Of a stretch of 54,239 nt of DNA, positions 34,039-43,063 are shown piece after piece. Position 1 is the stretch's first letter, and each line of letters starts with the position of its first letter. Source of the stretch: Sneathiellales bacterium (GTDB lineage: Bacteria; Pseudomonadota; Alphaproteobacteria; JANQFL01); contig JANQFL010000079.1 in NCBI GenBank assembly GCA_028277845.1, positions 1 to 54,239 of the forward strand, given 5' to 3'. The notes under the pieces were generated by a model. The model made no database searches, was not told the origin of the DNA, and was given only the letters and a program-made list of their open reading frames with translations. A program made the position numbers and the translations under genes.

Positions 34039-35771
34039 GGCTTGCGCTCCCCGGCCTTTGGTGAACCGTTCCCCCCGGCGACTTCCGCCTCCCCTTGCGG
34101 CACGATGCGCAGTTGGATGCGGTATCCGTCCAGGTCCATCGGACCGTTGGCGCGCGCGACACTCTCGTCGACAACATTGAGTTGCCAGCGCTCGACGTTG
34201 CGATCGAGCCGGTTCATGAACAACTGCGCGGATGTATCCGTAAGCGCCCAGCCGCTGACCTGATAGATGCCTGTGCTTGAATAGTTCTCGCTGATACCAT
34301 TAATCACCACATCGTCGTTCATGGCGCCCTGCAAGGCCCGCAGGATCCCCGGCACCGACTTCACCCGTGCCAGCAACACGTTTTCCATGATGGTCAATCG
34401 GGCGTCGGCGTCGGCAACGGCGGTTTGAAGAGTTTCAACCTGATCCCGCAATGCCTTGGCCTGGGAATTGATGGTTTGGACCTTCCTGGATAGTTGCGAC
34501 CGTTCCTCGAATTCCTCCTCGCGCTGTGCCAACTGGGTTTCCGCATCGTAGGCAGACATTCGGAGATAGGTTTCGGTGCCGCCGGTCACGGCGATGGCGC
34601 TGAAGACGGCGGCCGCCCGGATGGCCGTCACGTTACGCCACATGGGCGGCGACGGATCGTGCGCGGCAATGCGTACGCCAAGCACGTCGCGGGCCACGCC
34701 CAGCATGTGCGCGGCCGTGCCTTCGGCGATCCAGCGACGGCTGTCTTCCGATACCACTTGCCGGCCGAGACGGGCCGACAGTTCGTCGACCAAGCCGGCG
34801 TCTCCGCCATGCACGACGATGCGTTCGGTTTCAGCGCGCAGGTGCTCGTGCATCAGATCGGCGCATTGCGCGGCGGTGACCGGTTCCACCGGCCGGCGGC
34901 CGACCCGTAATCCGGCGATGACGCCGCCGGCGAGGCGGGCACTGACCATCTGGTCCGCGTGCAGGTCCAGCACCACCACTTCGCCCATGGCCGCCCGGAG
35001 CGACTGCCCGGTGGCGTTGGACACCGAAAGCGCCCCGCCGACGATCGACGGATAGATCCAGGTCAGCTTCAACCCGTTGCGCTGAAGCGCCGAGGTCCAG
35101 ACATCGCGGGCCGAACGGCCCATGGCGCAGGCCAGCCAGGCGTGGTACTCGCCGCCCTCGGCGTCCTTGACGGTTTGCGGCTGCCAGTGGCACAGGACGT
35201 CCTCGTCGACCACCGCCAGACGTTCCTGGACGCGCAGGCATTCCTCCAATTGCGTCCGGTCGACATAGCCCTGCTCGACCGCCAGTTCACCGAACCGCGC
35301 CATCGACCGCCCGCCGTCCGGACCGGTGGCCGTGGCCAGCATTTGCGCGATGTGCAGTCTCTGTTCGGCGGTGATATAGCCGCGCCCCTGGAGCACGGCG
35401 CCGATGACCCACAATTCGGCCTGTTCCGCCAGCACCGATTCCAGTTCCCAGCGGATCAGTTCGGTCATTTCCGGGTCGGACCGGGGTTTCGACGGATGCA
35501 CCGGCAACTCCAGCAATTGCACGACGGCCGACGGCGTGCTCAGCGCCGCGCGCCGCGGCACCGGGCCGACCTTGCCTTGCAGCGACGATTTGATTTCGCC
35601 GACCGCCTGGCTGTGATCGACGGCCCGCGAGTGCGCCTCCGCCAACACGTTCACGCGCCCGTCCCGCAGTTCGGCAACCAGACCGCTCAGGGAAAACCCG
35701 TCGCTGTGAAACACCAGCACCCGCTTGGAGAGCGACGGCAGCGCGAAGATGGGGAAACGAAATCTGCTCAT
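34035..35771 (-). CDS. PilM-PilN/GspL-like fusion with an inserted GspE_N-like segment
   Basis: 578-residue protein. Residues ~15-125 and ~195-390 resemble the actin-like PilM/GspL domain (RVLVFHSDGFSLSGL start; VVVLDLHADQMVSARLAGG). A transmembrane helix near residue 400, a coiled coil (~425-480) and a PilN-like C-terminal domain follow, so PilM and PilN are fused as in GspL. Residues ~128-187 are an insert that reads like two copies of the helical motif found at GspE/MshE N-termini (GYITAEQRLHIAQML; RFGELAVEQGYVDRTQLEECL). The ATG at 35771 overlaps the upstream prepilin stop. The fusion call is solid; the insert's identity is an inference. Confidence 0.8.
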   Translation of the reverse strand: MSRFRFPIFALPSLSKRVLVFHSDGFSLSGLVAELRDGRVNVLAEAHSRAVDHSQAVGEIKSSLQGKVGPVPRRAALSTPSAVVQLLELPVHPSKPRSDPEMTELIRWELESVLAEQAELWVIGAVLQGRGYITAEQRLHIAQMLATATGPDGGRSMARFGELAVEQGYVDRTQLEECLRVQERLAVVDEDVLCHWQPQTVKDAEGGEYHAWLACAMGRSARDVWTSALQRNGLKLTWIYPSIVGGALSVSNATGQSLRAAMGEVVVLDLHADQMVSARLAGGVIAGLRVGRRPVEPVTAAQCADLMHEHLRAETERIVVHGGDAGLVDELSARLGRQVVSEDSRRWIAEGTAAHMLGVARDVLGVRIAAHDPSPPMWRNVTAIRAAAVFSAIAVTGGTETYLRMSAYDAETQLAQREEEFEERSQLSRKVQTINSQAKALRDQVETLQTAVADADARLTIMENVLLARVKSVPGILRALQGAMNDDVVINGISENYSSTGIYQVSGWALTDTSAQLFMNRLDRNVERWQLNVVDESVARANGPMDLDGYRIQLRIVPQGEAEVAGGNGSPKAGERKP

Positions 35772-36781
35772 GACGTCACCGTGCGGGTAAAGGACAATGT
35801 GGTGGGCGTCGTTCGCGGCACGATCTGCACCCGCTCGGGCGTGCTGGCGTCGAACGTATCGACGCAACCGGCGGAAGCGCCATCCTCAAGCAACTGTACC
35901 GAGCGCACGCCGATGGGGACCAGAAGGTCCGCGCCCGGCGACGGCACGAAGGTCAGTTCGACGGAGTCCCCCGAAGGCAGGGACGGCAAGGCCTGTGTCG
36001 TCGTGGTCGTGTTGGAGAGGGCTCCGTCGACCGGATAATGCAGCCGCGCGCAGACGGTCCGCGCCGTCGAGGCCGACCCGCCGGTGTTGGTCACGGTGAT
36101 CTTGACCTGCCAATCACGCACATTGACGAACGCATCCGCGCCGACAACCAGATTGCCGGACGGTGGAAAATCCGCTTCGTAGGTGCCGCTTCCGCCGCTC
36201 GCACCGTCCAGCCCGAGGCTCACCACCTGGACCGACGTGCCGGCGGTTACGGTTACGTTCCAACCGGAATTATGGGTGTTGCCGTCGTTGCCCCAGGCGT
36301 CGCGGTAAACGAGGTTGCCGGATAAATCGGTGGTGGTTTCCACATAGGGCCCGTTCCAGCCGACGAAGATATTGGCCGCCGATTGAAAGCCGTAGACGGG
36401 AATCGCCGTATCCGGAACGGTATCCTGGTTACAGTCGTTGCCGCTGGCCTGCAGCAGTTCGGTCAGGCACAGGGGAAACCGTCCGACGTCGGCGACGAAG
36501 CCGGACAGGACCGGGGCGCCGTTGGCCGTGCGGGACGGGTCGCCGGCGATGGCCGTGCGCAGGGCGGCCAGGCGGTTGCGGGTATCCTCGAAGCGCCACT
36601 GATCGTCGGTGCTGCCCAGGCTTTGCAGCGTGAGAAACGCCACGCCGGACAGAATGACCACCACGGCCAGCAGCTCCAGCAGGGTGAAACCGGCCTGCCC
36701 GCGCCGCGCCGCAACCACGGTTCGCGGCCGGAGAGAAGGCCGCGAGGGGAGAACGGAACGGAACGGCGCGGGCAGGGTCAC
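35768..36781 (-). CDS. Prepilin with C-terminal adhesion-like domain
   Basis: 337-residue type IV prepilin or minor pilin. The cleavage site is Gly31/Phe32 in RGQAGFTLLELLAVVVILSG with Glu5, after a long 31-residue leader. A pseudopilin-like alpha-beta region (WNGPYVETTTDLSGNLVYRDAWG) continues into a Ser/Thr/Gly-rich beta domain (residues ~210-335) resembling CARDB/Ig-like modules (VRDWQVKITVTNTGGSAS). The extra domain suggests a tip or surface pilin. GTG start, with 3 bp to the upstream gene. Confidence 0.8.
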   Translation of the reverse strand: MTLPAPFRSVLPSRPSLRPRTVVAARRGQAGFTLLELLAVVVILSGVAFLTLQSLGSTDDQWRFEDTRNRLAALRTAIAGDPSRTANGAPVLSGFVADVGRFPLCLTELLQASGNDCNQDTVPDTAIPVYGFQSAANIFVGWNGPYVETTTDLSGNLVYRDAWGNDGNTHNSGWNVTVTAGTSVQVVSLGLDGASGGSGTYEADFPPSGNLVVGADAFVNVRDWQVKITVTNTGGSASTARTVCARLHYPVDGALSNTTTTTQALPSLPSGDSVELTFVPSPGADLLVPIGVRSVQLLEDGASAGCVDTFDASTPERVQIVPRTTPTTLSFTRTVTS

Positions 36782-36784
36782 GGC

Positions 36785-37252
36785 TTAGTCCTCCACCCCG
36801 GAAATGACGATCGCCGGCCCCTTGGAATAGTTGTAGACGTGATAACCCAGGAACCGGACACGCCGCTCCACGGGCAGGTGCTTGCGGATCGCCTTGACCA
36901 TGCGGTCTTCCACATAGAGCGGGATGACCTTGCCCTGGTCGGTGGCGACGAACATACGGTGATTGACCACCGGCAGCGGCTCGACGTTCATCACGGACAA
37001 GGCCGTGTAGAGATACTTGACGGTGATTTTTTCGGGATGGCGCTTGATAGTGGCGCTGAAGCGCACGCCGCGGGGCGGCAGGATGGTTTTCGTGCCCGGT
37101 TTCATGGGCCGCTGCGTTTCGATGAAGCGGTCCAGGTTGACTTGCCGATAGTCCTCGCGCGCATCCTGTTGGGCGGGCGCCACCGCCCAGGGCAGCAGCA
37201 CGAGCAGCAACGCAAACAAAAGGACAAAACTGTTCATTCCGGTTTTTCTCAT
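36785..37252 (-). CDS. Exported protein in the pilin operon
   Basis: 155-residue protein with a signal sequence (MNSFVLLFALLLVLLPWAVAPA from the second Met). The mature part has about 125 residues with KTILPPRGVRFSATIKRH and YLYTALSVMNVEPLP, predicted beta-rich, and no cysteine. The first Met gives start 37252; a second in-frame ATG at 37237 is equally plausible. Packed between two prepilin genes (3 and 22 bp gaps), it is presumably a periplasmic part of the same machine. No family recognised. Confidence 0.6.
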   Translation of the reverse strand: MRKTGMNSFVLLFALLLVLLPWAVAPAQQDAREDYRQVNLDRFIETQRPMKPGTKTILPPRGVRFSATIKRHPEKITVKYLYTALSVMNVEPLPVVNHRMFVATDQGKVIPLYVEDRMVKAIRKHLPVERRVRFLGYHVYNYSKGPAIVISGVED

Positions 37253-37274
37253 GACAGACGCGGGACTCGGTTAA

Positions 37275-38051
37275 TCAGAAATTCAAAACGATGTCGTCGC
37301 CCCCTCCTCCGTCATATTCGCCGTCCGGTCCCAGGGAAACCAGGCACGGCACGGCACAGCCGACGACATTGCCGGGCGCGCCGGACGCAGGGTCGATGAA
37401 ATAGAGGTACGGCCGGCCGCGCAGTTCGACGTTTCTGGCGGACGTCGGCTCCTGCCAGACGAAGAACGCACCTTCGGGCCGGCGTTCGAACGGATCGGCG
37501 ATACCCGGCACCCGCCGGGCCGTGCCGTCCAACGGACTGGTGGTCTGATCGCCGTCGACGGAAAACCCGTCGCCGAACGTGACCGTGCCTTCGCCGAACG
37601 TGGTCAGATAGGGTCCGCGCCAGCCACGCCCGGTTTCGGTGTTCCAGGGCATGATCTCGGCGCTCGAGGCATTGATCGGTGCCTCGATCAACTGGGACAA
37701 ATTAGCCGGGGACTGGGGCGGTTCGGTGGCGCTGACAGGAACCTGGCCGCTGCCGCTGCCGGCCACGGCGAAGGGGCCGGTCTTGGGATAATAGCCCGTG
37801 TCCTGGCGGAAGCGTTCGACGGCAGCCGCCACCTGGCGGATTTCCGCATTGATCATGCGGGATTCGGCGACATCGTCGCTACCTCTGAAAACGGTCACGC
37901 CGATGACCACCAGCGATACGAGGACCGACAACGTGACCAGCAATTCCAGCAGCGTGAAACCACGGCAATCGCGGACAGGCACGTGGCACGGGACCGGGCG
38001 GTCCTTGTACGACGTCAAGCCGTTCTGGTTGGAATTCGGTCGCACGGTCAT
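37275..38051 (-). CDS. GspG-like prepilin
   Basis: 258-residue type IV prepilin. The cleavage site is Gly31/Phe32 in CRGFTLLELLVTLSVLVSLV with Glu5. The body has the major-pseudopilin pattern: ETGRGWRGPYLTTFG, then PYLYFIDPASG and a C-terminal LVSLGPDGEYDGGGGDDIVL, the Ca-binding-like acidic loop of GspG. A long Ser/Pro-rich insert makes it larger than usual (~140 residues). TTG then ATG occur in tandem; I use the ATG at 38051. Confidence 0.82.
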   Translation of the reverse strand: MTVRPNSNQNGLTSYKDRPVPCHVPVRDCRGFTLLELLVTLSVLVSLVVIGVTVFRGSDDVAESRMINAEIRQVAAAVERFRQDTGYYPKTGPFAVAGSGSGQVPVSATEPPQSPANLSQLIEAPINASSAEIMPWNTETGRGWRGPYLTTFGEGTVTFGDGFSVDGDQTTSPLDGTARRVPGIADPFERRPEGAFFVWQEPTSARNVELRGRPYLYFIDPASGAPGNVVGCAVPCLVSLGPDGEYDGGGGDDIVLNF

Positions 38052-38176
38052 CAAACGGTCAAATCACTCAGAGTAAGGAAGGGCCGGCCCGGCTGCGAGA
38101 GCGCCCGGACCGGCCCAAGGGGAAGGATATGAATGCAAGGTGTGACGAGGCGCGCATTCATACCCATCGTGGAGAC

Positions 38177-39115
38177 TTAGATCGTGTTACGCGTACCGTC
38201 CCACTCACCCAGTTCTTCTTCCTTGGTGTCGCCGGCGCCATCGACGATGGCCTGCAGCAGCACCTGGTCGACAGGAACCGGCGTGGCCGTTCCGTCGGTC
38301 GTGGCAATGTGGAACAGAGCCAGGAAGCGGTTGTACTGGTCGTCACCGACATGACGGTAGACCGGAACCGTGGTCATGCCGCCCAGGTTGGCGACGTCGA
38401 ACAGGGTCGTGCTCGGGCCAAGGCCAACGACCATAAACAGCGGAACGTCAGCATCTGTATTCGTGAAGTCGGCAATGTCGATATCGTTGGTGGTTTCGAC
38501 ACCCGTGATACGCTCAGTGCCGCCGGTCCACACCATGATAGGTGCATTGATGTGATCAACCGGTGTAGCCGTCGAGAACACATAGTTCTCACCGCAGCCA
38601 TTTGCGGCGGGGCTGAGGTAAATATTGCCGGCCACGACGGCGTTGCCGCGACTATTGATCAGCCCCTGCATGTTGGAACAATCACCGTCACCGTCCGGAT
38701 TCAGTGTGGTGTTCGCGATACGCATATTTGTAATGCCGATGTCGCTCAACCGTTCCAGCATCACGTTAGAGAGATCTCCAGCGGTGGTTGCAGCTGGCGG
38801 CGTATATGGCTGCACATCCGCAGCTTCAAATCCAGCCCGAGTCAACGCAACGGGGGTGCCAGTGCCACCCCATTCGAGCAACGAGTCGTAATTGTTCGGA
38901 TAGGCGTTGTTGTTGAGCACGCGGAAGGTCCGGATACCCTTGTTGAGTTCGTCCATCATGGCCACGTGCGCGGCGGCCGAGGCGCGGGCGTCCGTGTCCT
39001 GGAGGGCGATGGTGGCCGTGCCGGCGACCGCGGCCAGGATGGCCACGACAACCAGCAGTTCAAGCAGGGTAAAACCCGCTTGACGGCGGCGACGCTGAAT
39101 TCTGCTGAACTTCAT
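38177..39115 (-). CDS. Prepilin, first gene of the operon
   Basis: 312-residue type IV prepilin with the cleanest leader: MKFSRIQRRRRQAG then FTLLELLVVVAILAAVAG with Glu5, cleavage after Gly14. The mature part has a helical spine, an early LNKGIRTFRVLNNNAYPNNYDSL segment, two Cys (DCSNMQGL, NGCGENY) likely to form a disulfide, and a long C-terminal domain. As the first and least embellished leader it may be the major subunit. Its 5' region (39121-39459) is long, suggesting a regulated promoter. Confidence 0.82.
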   Translation of the reverse strand: MKFSRIQRRRRQAGFTLLELLVVVAILAAVAGTATIALQDTDARASAAAHVAMMDELNKGIRTFRVLNNNAYPNNYDSLLEWGGTGTPVALTRAGFEAADVQPYTPPAATTAGDLSNVMLERLSDIGITNMRIANTTLNPDGDGDCSNMQGLINSRGNAVVAGNIYLSPAANGCGENYVFSTATPVDHINAPIMVWTGGTERITGVETTNDIDIADFTNTDADVPLFMVVGLGPSTTLFDVANLGGMTTVPVYRHVGDDQYNRFLALFHIATTDGTATPVPVDQVLLQAIVDGAGDTKEEELGEWDGTRNTI

Positions 39116-39120
39116 TGTTA

Positions 39121-39459
39121 ACTCCGTCAGATTTGGTTTTGAAAATTCCGTTGACGGATTCCACCCACAGGAACTCACCCAACGTGCCACCGCACCGCCC
39201 GGGCTTCTGCCCGCAACAACGCAACGGCGATGACTGCGCAGTTGGCTTGACGCCTCAAACCTGTCGAAACTGACTGCGCGACCGCACCGAAAGGCTTCTG
39301 CCCGCCCGATGCGGTATCTCGCGAAACCATCGTCCGGTCACCGTCCGCCGCGCCACCGTTCCTCACGAACGCCCCTCAGGCCCGACATCTTGTGGCTAAC
39401 CGTGATCGGTTTCAGCGACTGATAAACGCGTTACACTGTCTCCTTCCCGTTTCGCCGGC
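39121..39459. other. Leader region of the pilin operon
   Basis: 339 bp without a credible gene. It contains two copies of GGCTTCTGCCCGC in similar contexts (39210 and 39290 regions), one inside a short GC hairpin. The prepilin operon promoter probably lies here, but I could not place -35/-10 boxes or a Fur box in it. The nearest Fur-like site is upstream of the next small gene. Confidence 0.4.
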
Positions 39460-39678
39460 CTAGGCCAGCTCCACCTCGTCGCCGGGATAATCGACGACAT
39501 AGCGATACTGCTTGCCGCAGTGAATGATCACTTCCTTCTGGCCGCGGCGCATGATCTTGATCTCGACCCGCACCTCTCCGTAACCGTCGTGGCGGACCAG
39601 GTCGTTGTAGAGCTCCACCATCTTGGCGACCACGGCCCGGTTGGTGTTGCGCGACGGCTTTTCCCCGACCTCAGACAT
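39460..39678 (-). CDS. Small conserved-looking protein downstream of a Fur box
   Basis: 72-residue soluble basic protein: MSEVGEKPSRNTNRAVVAK, then KMVELYNDLVRHDG and EVRVEIKIMRRGQKEVIIH, ending CGKQYRYVVDYPGDEVELA. AGGTGG lies 5 nt before the ATG. The strand alternation looks like a small alpha-beta fold; a single Cys-Gly near the end has no known role. It lies 167 bp downstream of the Fur-like box at 39845. Family not recognised; the earlier in-frame extension has no ribosome site and is rejected. Confidence 0.6.
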   Translation of the reverse strand: MSEVGEKPSRNTNRAVVAKMVELYNDLVRHDGYGEVRVEIKIMRRGQKEVIIHCGKQYRYVVDYPGDEVELA

Positions 39679-39844
39679 TGCCGCCACCTGTCGCGTTGCC
39701 GGCACGGTCGCGGTTCGACCGCCGAACCAACCGGGCCGGCAAACGACACCCCCATGCCCCACCGAACCGGCCGGCATCCGCATTGTTACGTCCTCGTGTC
39801 CCCATCGAACCGTGGCCCGAAAACGATCCTCTAAAACTGCAATT

Positions 39845-39863
39845 GCAAATCATTCTCATTATT
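39845..39863. promoter_or_regulatory. Fur-like box
   Basis: GCAAATCATTCTCATTATT; on the opposite strand it matches GATAATGATAATCATTATC at 14 of 19 positions (hand count). It sits between the end of the tgpA-like gene and the small gene at 39678, so it most likely controls that gene and possibly the pilin operon behind it. Confidence 0.6.
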
Positions 39864-39915
39864 AAAATTCAGTTAAAATTGTCAATATGTGAGTCTCGGG
39901 ATGCGACAATGCGTC

Positions 39916-42162
39916 TCATGCATGGCTCCGCCGCCCGAGACGCGACACACGGCGCACGGCGGTCCAGGCCGCCTCCACCGTCAATGCGTTCTCTCCCCTA
40001 CGTAATCCGTAACGCCGCGCGGCGTAGGCCCGCAGCACCGGTACGGCACCCCGGCCGATCTCCGACCGGTCTCCGAAGCGCTGGGTGACCCGTTCCGCCA
40101 GTTCAAGCGGACCCTCGGTGTCGGCCCGGACAAGTCCGGCTCGGGACAGGGCCAGACAAAGGCTTTCGAAGATGCGCCGCCACGGATCCCGGCGCCGTTC
40201 CGCCAGACGCCGCGCCACGGCCCGCCAGATCAACCAGGCCAGCCCGTAGACAGCGCCGATGGCCAGCAGCGTATAGCCCGCCAGCCGCATGAGTTTCTGC
40301 CAGTTGGTGGTGCCGCCGGACAGGGCCTGGTGCAGCGCCACCTGATTGTCGGCGTCATAGTCGACCACCCATTGGCGCCACAGCCGGTTCAGGAACGTCC
40401 ATGCCGGCTCCTGGCTGTCGTCCTTGACCTCCTCGTCGCCCACATGGGCATCCAGATTTTCGCTGTGGTCGACGAACCCGCCGGTGGGCGCCTGGGCGTC
40501 TTCGGGCTTGGCGGCGCTTTTCGGCTTGTCCTTCTCGTCGTCGCCGTCCTCGGCGCCGGCCTCGTCGTCCTCTTCCTCCGTCGACATGATGTCGAAGCCG
40601 CCACCCGCCCCCAGGGCCGGTCCCACATAGGGATCGGCGGGGTCGAAGCGGACCCAGCCGAAGCGCTCGGACCAGACCTCGGCCCAGACATAGGCGTTGT
40701 TCTCCATGACGATCAGGTTGTTGGTCAGCCCGACCTTGGTGCCGCCTCGATAGCCGGAAATCAGCCGCGCCGGCAGACCGGCGGCCCGCATCAGCAAAAC
40801 GAAGGCGCTGGCGAAGTGGCCGCTGTGGCCCTCCTTCGCATCGAACAGAAAACGGTCGTTGCGATGCGGACCATCGGGCAGTCTGGCCTGGGGATTGTAT
40901 TCGTACCCCTTGGCGACGTAATCGAGCGTCCGGTCGACCAGCGCCTGCCCCGTCCCCAACTCGGCCGCCCACGCCTCCGCCATCGCTCTGAGGCGCGGGT
41001 CCTGGCCGGGCGGCATGGTCAGGGCCAGGGCGCGGTCGGCCTCGGTCACCGACCGTCCGGCCTTGTATTCCAGGTAGGAACTGACGTTGTATTTCAGCGT
41101 TTCGCGCACCGGGTTCATGTTGACCAGTTGATAATCGCGGGTGACGAAGGCCGACGGCACAGACATCGCCGGAATATCGAGGGCGTAGAGCCAGTACGAA
41201 TTATGCGGCAGCACACGCACCATGTAGGCCGACAGGATGCCGGTTTCGATCAGGTCGCGTTCCAGCTTGACCCGGTTGAAGCGGCCCTTCATGCGCACGG
41301 AGCGCTTCTCCCAGCCTTCGCGGCCGTGCCACGACACGCCGTCATAGCGCCACAACACCGGCCCGCGCCAGTAGAGCTGATAACGCGGCGGCACGCCGTT
41401 GAAGAAGGGCTTGATGCCTTCGTGGAACGTCACCGCCATGACCCGGCTGTCGGACCCGCCCCGGCTGGCGATATCGCCGAGCGACAGGGTATCGGACAGG
41501 GCCGGTTGCTGTTTTTCCTCCGTGGTTTCGATCAACGTGGGCAGACCGAGCGCGAAACCGAGGTCGAACAGCGAGCCCGTGATGCGCGGGAAGAACACGA
41601 ACAAGGCGGCCATCAGCGGCAGGGACAGGGCCATCAGCGCGGCCGTGCGCTGCCACGACCGGCGGGTGCCGAGCCCGCCGCCGTGCAGGTCGATCAGCGC
41701 GGCGACGACCAGCGTCAGATGCACGATCAAGGCGATGGCGGCGATACCCGACTGGGTCTCCAGGGTGGCGTAGGCCATGATCACCAGGCCCAGCAGCAAC
41801 ACGACCTGGCAGTCGCGCACGGTGCGCGATTCCACCAGCTTGAGCCAGGCGCCGCAGACCAGGGCGGCCATGATGAAATCGCCGCTCGACCACGATAATG
41901 TCGCAACGATCACCGCTGCGGCCACAAGGCCGCCGGCCGCGACGAACGGCCAGCGCCGCCGGACCCGGCGGCGATGCAGGACCCAGGCCAGAACGGCCGC
42001 GGCCAAGGCATAGGCGGCGGTCCACAACGGCAAGGCGACGATCAGGGATGCCGAAGCCACCGCCAGCGCCAGCGCCGCGACGATCATCGGCCGCCCGCGC
42101 ACTGCACGCGGCGGCGTGCGGTTCATAAAATAGCGGGCGAACGGTATGGCGGCGGCGTTCAT
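39916..42162 (-). CDS. TgpA-like transglutaminase-fold membrane protein, predicted inactive
   Basis: 748-residue TgpA-family protein: N-terminal membrane domain of about six helices (residues ~25-190), a periplasmic region with the transglutaminase-like core (~400-515), an acidic linker (~525-600), a last transmembrane helix near residue 635 and a C-terminal DUF4129-like domain. In active relatives the core reads GFCEHFASAF and HAWAEVW. Here they are GHSGHFASAF, with Ser447 replacing Cys (AGC at 40822-40824), and YVWAEVW, with Tyr491 replacing His. Asp507 is kept. The fold is thus probably a binding scaffold. Third gene of the MoxR-DUF58-TgpA set. Confidence 0.85.
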   Translation of the reverse strand: MNAAAIPFARYFMNRTPPRAVRGRPMIVAALALAVASASLIVALPLWTAAYALAAAVLAWVLHRRRVRRRWPFVAAGGLVAAAVIVATLSWSSGDFIMAALVCGAWLKLVESRTVRDCQVVLLLGLVIMAYATLETQSGIAAIALIVHLTLVVAALIDLHGGGLGTRRSWQRTAALMALSLPLMAALFVFFPRITGSLFDLGFALGLPTLIETTEEKQQPALSDTLSLGDIASRGGSDSRVMAVTFHEGIKPFFNGVPPRYQLYWRGPVLWRYDGVSWHGREGWEKRSVRMKGRFNRVKLERDLIETGILSAYMVRVLPHNSYWLYALDIPAMSVPSAFVTRDYQLVNMNPVRETLKYNVSSYLEYKAGRSVTEADRALALTMPPGQDPRLRAMAEAWAAELGTGQALVDRTLDYVAKGYEYNPQARLPDGPHRNDRFLFDAKEGHSGHFASAFVLLMRAAGLPARLISGYRGGTKVGLTNNLIVMENNAYVWAEVWSERFGWVRFDPADPYVGPALGAGGGFDIMSTEEEDDEAGAEDGDDEKDKPKSAAKPEDAQAPTGGFVDHSENLDAHVGDEEVKDDSQEPAWTFLNRLWRQWVVDYDADNQVALHQALSGGTTNWQKLMRLAGYTLLAIGAVYGLAWLIWRAVARRLAERRRDPWRRIFESLCLALSRAGLVRADTEGPLELAERVTQRFGDRSEIGRGAVPVLRAYAARRYGLRRGENALTVEAAWTAVRRVSRLGRRSHA

Positions 42163-42171
42163 TTCGTCCGC

Positions 42172-43059
42172 TCACGCCTTGTGCAGGGCCAACGCCCGCA
42201 GGCACCGGTCGCGATGGCCGTCACCGGCGGCTGGCCCGATCTCATTGCCGGCGAGCCGCAGACCGAATTCACGGCCCTGCCGGCTGACCTCCAGCACCCA
42301 CTGGCACAATTGCGACACGGCCGGTTCGGCGCCCAGGCCGGAGACGCTACGCCAGTCGAGCATGAGCCGGTCTATTCCGGCGGCGCCGTCATAGATCCGG
42401 GTCACGAGGCGCGATGTGCGGGCGCTGGCCTTCCAATGGATGCGGTTGAGCGGATCCCCCGCCGCGTAGTCCCGCACGCCGTCGAAATCGTCGGGATCGC
42501 GCTGCAATCGGCGCCCGGCCATGTCTTCCGGCTGCGGCAAAGGCTGCGCGCCGTGCGGTTGAGGATAGACCAGGCACTCTGGATGTTGCGCACCGAAGCT
42601 GATGCGGACGCGGGCTTCGAACAGTCCCATGGGATAGCGGCTCGCCCCGACCACCGCCAGTAGACGCAGCATACCCCGCGCCGATGCCGCTACTTCAAAC
42701 GTTGCGGCGCTGCCGTGGCCCGGGGTGCCATCCACCGCTTCGACCGGGCCGGCGTCGGTTTCGACGTGGTGCACCGACAACCCCGCCACATCCCGCGCCT
42801 CGATGCCGAACACGGCGCCTTGCCCGACGAACACCGGCCGTCCCGACGTCACGGCAAACGATTCACCGGCCATGTTGCGCCACGCGGCGAAATATCCCAG
42901 CGCCAGAAGCGCGATCATCCAGAAGCAAAGCGCGAACGCCAGATTGCTGCTGTAGTGCACGGCGATGAGGAAAACGGCGAGGGCGGCAACGAAAAACGCG
43001 CCACCGAACCCGGTGGGGCGCACGCGGGGCCGTTTCGCCGTTCCCTCGATACCGGTCAT
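42172..43059 (-). CDS. DUF58-domain membrane protein
   Basis: 295-residue protein with two N-terminal transmembrane helices (~22-37 and ~43-58) and a C-terminal DUF58 domain whose hallmark is RRLQRDPDDFDGVRDYAAGDPLNRIHWKASART near residue 195. DUF58 proteins are vWA-like partners of MoxR AAA+ ATPases and usually sit next to a TgpA-type transglutaminase, exactly as here. Starts 5 bp after moxR and ends 10 bp before the tgpA-like gene, so the three form one unit. Their substrate is unknown. Confidence 0.87.
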   Translation of the reverse strand: MTGIEGTAKRPRVRPTGFGGAFFVAALAVFLIAVHYSSNLAFALCFWMIALLALGYFAAWRNMAGESFAVTSGRPVFVGQGAVFGIEARDVAGLSVHHVETDAGPVEAVDGTPGHGSAATFEVAASARGMLRLLAVVGASRYPMGLFEARVRISFGAQHPECLVYPQPHGAQPLPQPEDMAGRRLQRDPDDFDGVRDYAAGDPLNRIHWKASARTSRLVTRIYDGAAGIDRLMLDWRSVSGLGAEPAVSQLCQWVLEVSRQGREFGLRLAGNEIGPAAGDGHRDRCLRALALHKA

Positions 43060-43063
43060 AGCA

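Noticed and set aside
39205-39305. Duplicated GGCTTCTGCCCGC motif as a regulatory operator
   Set aside because: Only two GC-rich copies with differing flanks, no known regulator motif; not enough to call a site.
40330-41898. 522-codon plus-strand open frame opposite the tgpA-like gene
   Set aside because: His/Gln/Arg-rich shadow of the TgpA reading frame with no ribosome site or recognisable motif.
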